From an uncultured Pseudomonadota bacterium (GTDB lineage Bacteria > Lernaellota > Lernaellaia > Lernaellales > Lernaellaceae): a stretch of 26,144 nt of DNA. Position numbers and translations under genes: made by a program. The notes under the pieces are model-generated. The model ran no database searches, was not told where the DNA came from, and saw only the letters and a list, made by a program, of their open reading frames with translations. This document shows, one piece after another, positions 23,516-26,144 of the stretch (the first letter of the stretch is position 1; every line of letters begins with the position of its first letter). The stretch covers positions 1 to 26,144 of the forward strand of contig CALBTQ010000568.1 in the NCBI GenBank assembly GCA_937967875.1, in the 5' to 3' direction.

Positions 23516-26094
23516 ATGAAGACGAATCCGACCATCGTTTACCGCGGCCCGTTCGCCGACTGCTTCGACGCCTTCGTCGCGGCCGTGGCCGAGGAACGCC
23601 ATAACGACGCGCTGCGGCCGATCGTCGCGGTCGTCGGCTCGGGCCCGGTGCGCCGCGACCTGCAACGGCAACTGGTGGAGAAGCTAGGCGGCGCACTCAA
23701 TGTGCGATTGCTCACGCCGGATCATCTGGCCGAGGAATTGGCGGCGACGGAGATGATAGCGCAGGGAAAGCGCCCGGCGACGGCGTTATACCGGCAGGCG
23801 CTCATTGCGCGCTTGCTGCGCGACGGCAAAGGCGGCGCGTACTTCGGCGCGGTGGCCGCCTACGCGGGCGCGGCGCGCACGCTCGCGGAGACCTTCGACG
23901 ATCTGGAAGAAGCCGGGTGGGATCGTTGGCCCGCCGGTGCGCCGCGCGCGAAAAAGCTGGGCGCGACGGCCGAGCTGTTCGACGCCTACCGCCGCGAATT
24001 GTCCGCCGCGCGCTTCACGCCGCAGGACGCCTATCGGCTCGCCGCCGAGCGCGCGCAATCCTTCGTCGATGTATTCGGCGCGCAAACGCTGCATGTGGTC
24101 GGGCTGTACGACGCGAACTTCATCCAACGCGAATTGCTGGCGCGCCTGGGCGAGCACGTCGACGTGCGCCTGTATCTGCCCGCCGTGCTTCACCCCGAGC
24201 GCCTGCCCTGGGGCGAATGGCTCGTCGAGCCGACGACGCACGCGACGCCGTGGCGCATCGAATCGTGCGCCGACGAGGCCGCCGAAGCGCGGGAGATCGT
24301 CCGGCTGGCCAAGCGGCTGCGGCGCGAAGGGACGCCCTATCGCCGCATGGGCGTGCTGCTGCGCCACGTCGACGCCTACGCCGATCTGCTGGCCGACGTG
24401 TGTCGCGAGGCGCGCGTGCCCTGCCGGTTGGAGACGGGCTGCACGCCGACCGACTCGCCCGCCCTGCGTTCGCTGCTGCGCCTGACCGCGTTGCTCGAAG
24501 GCCGGCGCGGGCGCGGCGAGCTGCTGGCGTTTCTCGGCGCGACGCCGCTGCCGGCGCATTACCCCGCTTATGAAAAAGCCGCCGCCACGCAACGGCGGTG
24601 GGATGCGCTGAGCCGTCATGCGCGACTGCGGAAATTTGACGACTGGCCCGAGCGGCTGCGGCGGATCGTCGACGAAAAAAAGGCGAGCACGGAGGATCGC
24701 GCCGGGGCCGCGCATCTGCTGGCGGCCGGCGTTGCGCTCGTCGAGTACTTGGGGCGCATCGAGCGTGCGGACTCCTATCGCCGGGCGGCCGAGACGCTGG
24801 GCGAAGCGGCGCGGCATTTCATCGCACCGGACGAATGCGCCAAGCACGCGTTGGAAACGCTGAGCGAAGCGACGGCGCTCGACGAAGCGGGATTGAAATT
24901 CACGGCGGCGACGGCCAAGGCGCATTTCGCACAATTGCTGCGCGAGGTGCGCGACGACGAGCGCGGCGACGAGGACGGCCTGCACGTGATCGGCATGTCC
25001 GCCGCGCGCGGGCTGTCCTTCGACGTTGTGTTCGTACCGGGCTGCGCGGAGAAGTCGATACCAGCGAACGTTCCGCCCGATCCGGTGTTGCTCGATCGCG
25101 AACGGCATTTACTGGAGGAATCGACCGGCACGGCGCATCGTCTGCCGTTGCGCGCCGATCGCGCCGACGACGAGCTGCGGTTGTTCGACCTCGCCTGCCG
25201 CGCCGCGCGCGACAAGTTGATTCTCACCTACCCGCGCACGGAAGCCGGCGGCCGCACACGCCTGCCCAGTCACCTGCTGTTGGAAACGGCGTCGCACCAA
25301 AGCGGCAAGCACGTCGCCTACCACGATTTCGAAACGCTCGACTTCGTGCACGTGCATCCGTCCGGGCGCTATGCGCCGGAAGATCCGGCCGCCGCGCTGA
25401 CCGCCGACGAGCGCCGCCTGGCCCTGATGCGCCGGTTGGAGCAACACGACGCGGCCGCGCCGATTCTCTTTTTGTTGCAATCGTCGCCGCGCATGGCCGC
25501 CGCCTGGCGCAAGCAGCTTGCGCGGTGGGTCGAGCGCAACGTCGGCGGCTACGAGGGCCTGTGCGCATCGCCCGCCGCGTTGGCCGCGCTGGCCGAGCGT
25601 TTCGCGTGCGAGCACGCCTGGAAGGTCACCGACCTGGAGGACTACGTCAAATGCCCCCGCCGCTACCTGCTTGGGCGGCTGCTGGCGCTGGCGACGCCGG
25701 AGGACCCGGAACAGGTGCTGGCGCTGGGTCCCGACAAACGCGGGCAACTGGTGCACCACGTGCTGGAGCATATTCGCGACTTCAACGACGATGACCTGGA
25801 CGCGTGGGCCGCCACGCAGGTCGACGCGTTGTATGCGGACAACCAAAAAGAAAACCGCACCGGCGGCGGCGCGTTGGACGAGGTCGAGCGCGAACGTCTC
25901 ACCGACTGGGTGCGGGCGATGATCGCCTTCGCGCGCGCACAAAGCGCCGCTTTTACGCTGATCAAACCGGAGTTGAAGCTCGACCGTCAGCCGGTAACGC
26001 TCGCCGAGAGCGGCCGCATGGAGCTTTTAACCGGACGGCTGGACCGCATCGACGAGGACGCCGCCGGGCAGCGGATCGTCGATTACAAAACCGG
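23516..26094 (+). CDS. AddB-like PD-(D/E)XK nuclease, truncated at the contig end
   Basis: About 860 codons are visible. The long N-terminal part resembles an inactive helicase of the AddB/UvrD type. No Walker A is present (the expected place reads VVGSGPVRRDL), while GLHVIGMSAARGLSFDVVFVPGCAEKSIP resembles the late helicase motifs. The C-terminal nuclease begins with YVKCPRRYLL, where Cys713 matches the first Fe-S ligand of AddB. GQLVHHVLEH (His747), GRLDRID (Asp843) and IVDYKTG (Asp856, Lys858) follow, which are the expected catalytic residues. AddB processes double-strand breaks with AddA. The sequence after Gly860 is adapter, so the apparent end DRKSTL and its stop are false, and the last Fe-S cysteines expected downstream are missing. 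ATG 23516 has only a weak ribosome binding site. Confidence 0.87.
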
Positions 26095-26144
26095 AGATCG
26101 GAAGAGCACACTCTGAACTCCAGTCACCGAATACGATCTCGTAT
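26095..26144 (+). other. Illumina TruSeq adapter read-through, not genomic
   Basis: AGATCGGAAGAGC (26095-26107) is the common TruSeq start. ACAC (26108-26111) then TCTGAACTCCAGTCAC (26112-26127) complete the index-read adapter, with one G missing after ACAC. Next come an eight-base index CGAATACG (26128-26135) and ATCTCGTAT (26136-26144), the start of the flow-cell sequence that follows the index. The match is far too long to be chance. Confidence 0.97.

Overview
The window looks like part of a chromosome from an uncultured, high-GC, Gram-negative bacterium. The outer membrane is shown by a complete TonB-dependent receptor and at least six lipoproteins with signal peptides. Several exported proteins carry aspartate runs directly after the lipobox cysteine or near the C-terminus, a style common in bacteria formerly grouped as Deltaproteobacteria. 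That placement is inference with low confidence. No rRNA, tRNA, CRISPR array, transposase or phage gene is visible.

Layout. Positions 1-4809 are AT-rich compared with the rest. They hold a leftward lipoprotein gene that runs off the left edge, and a divergent gene for a very large exported protein (signal peptide, unknown N-terminal module, beta-propeller repeats, Cys-rich repeats, Asp-rich tail). An in-frame TGA breaks the large gene at 1663. Positions 4965-7599 are a tight three-gene operon: YhaM-like exoribonuclease, HAD phosphatase, radical SAM protein. Positions 7700-11827 are a second operon: TonB-dependent receptor, isochorismatase-like hydrolase, MFS transporter, which reads like a small-molecule uptake and processing set. 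Positions 11935-13120 carry two tandem paralogous lipoproteins with identical leaders. Positions 13215-14793 encode a membrane PAS-receiver protein and a lipoprotein, followed by a likely terminator. Positions 14911-17790 encode two small exported proteins and a membrane-anchored alkaline-phosphatase-superfamily enzyme. A convergent lipoprotein gene follows at 17801-18580.

Positions 18581-19477 have no convincing gene but hold a row of four stem-loops (18921-19045) and an AT-rich tract. From 19478 a rightward run encodes a PHP-family phosphatase of the CpsB/CapC type, a GspE/PilB-type ATPase, a GT4 glycosyltransferase, a lipoprotein with an Asp run, and an AddB-like nuclease.

The last 50 bases (26095-26144) are not genomic. 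They match an Illumina TruSeq adapter with an index, so the apparent end of the nuclease gene is an assembly artefact. I found no certain new defence or mobile system. The best leads for something undescribed are the hairpin cluster, the receptor-hydrolase-transporter operon, the duplicated poly-Asp lipoproteins, and the split large exported protein.
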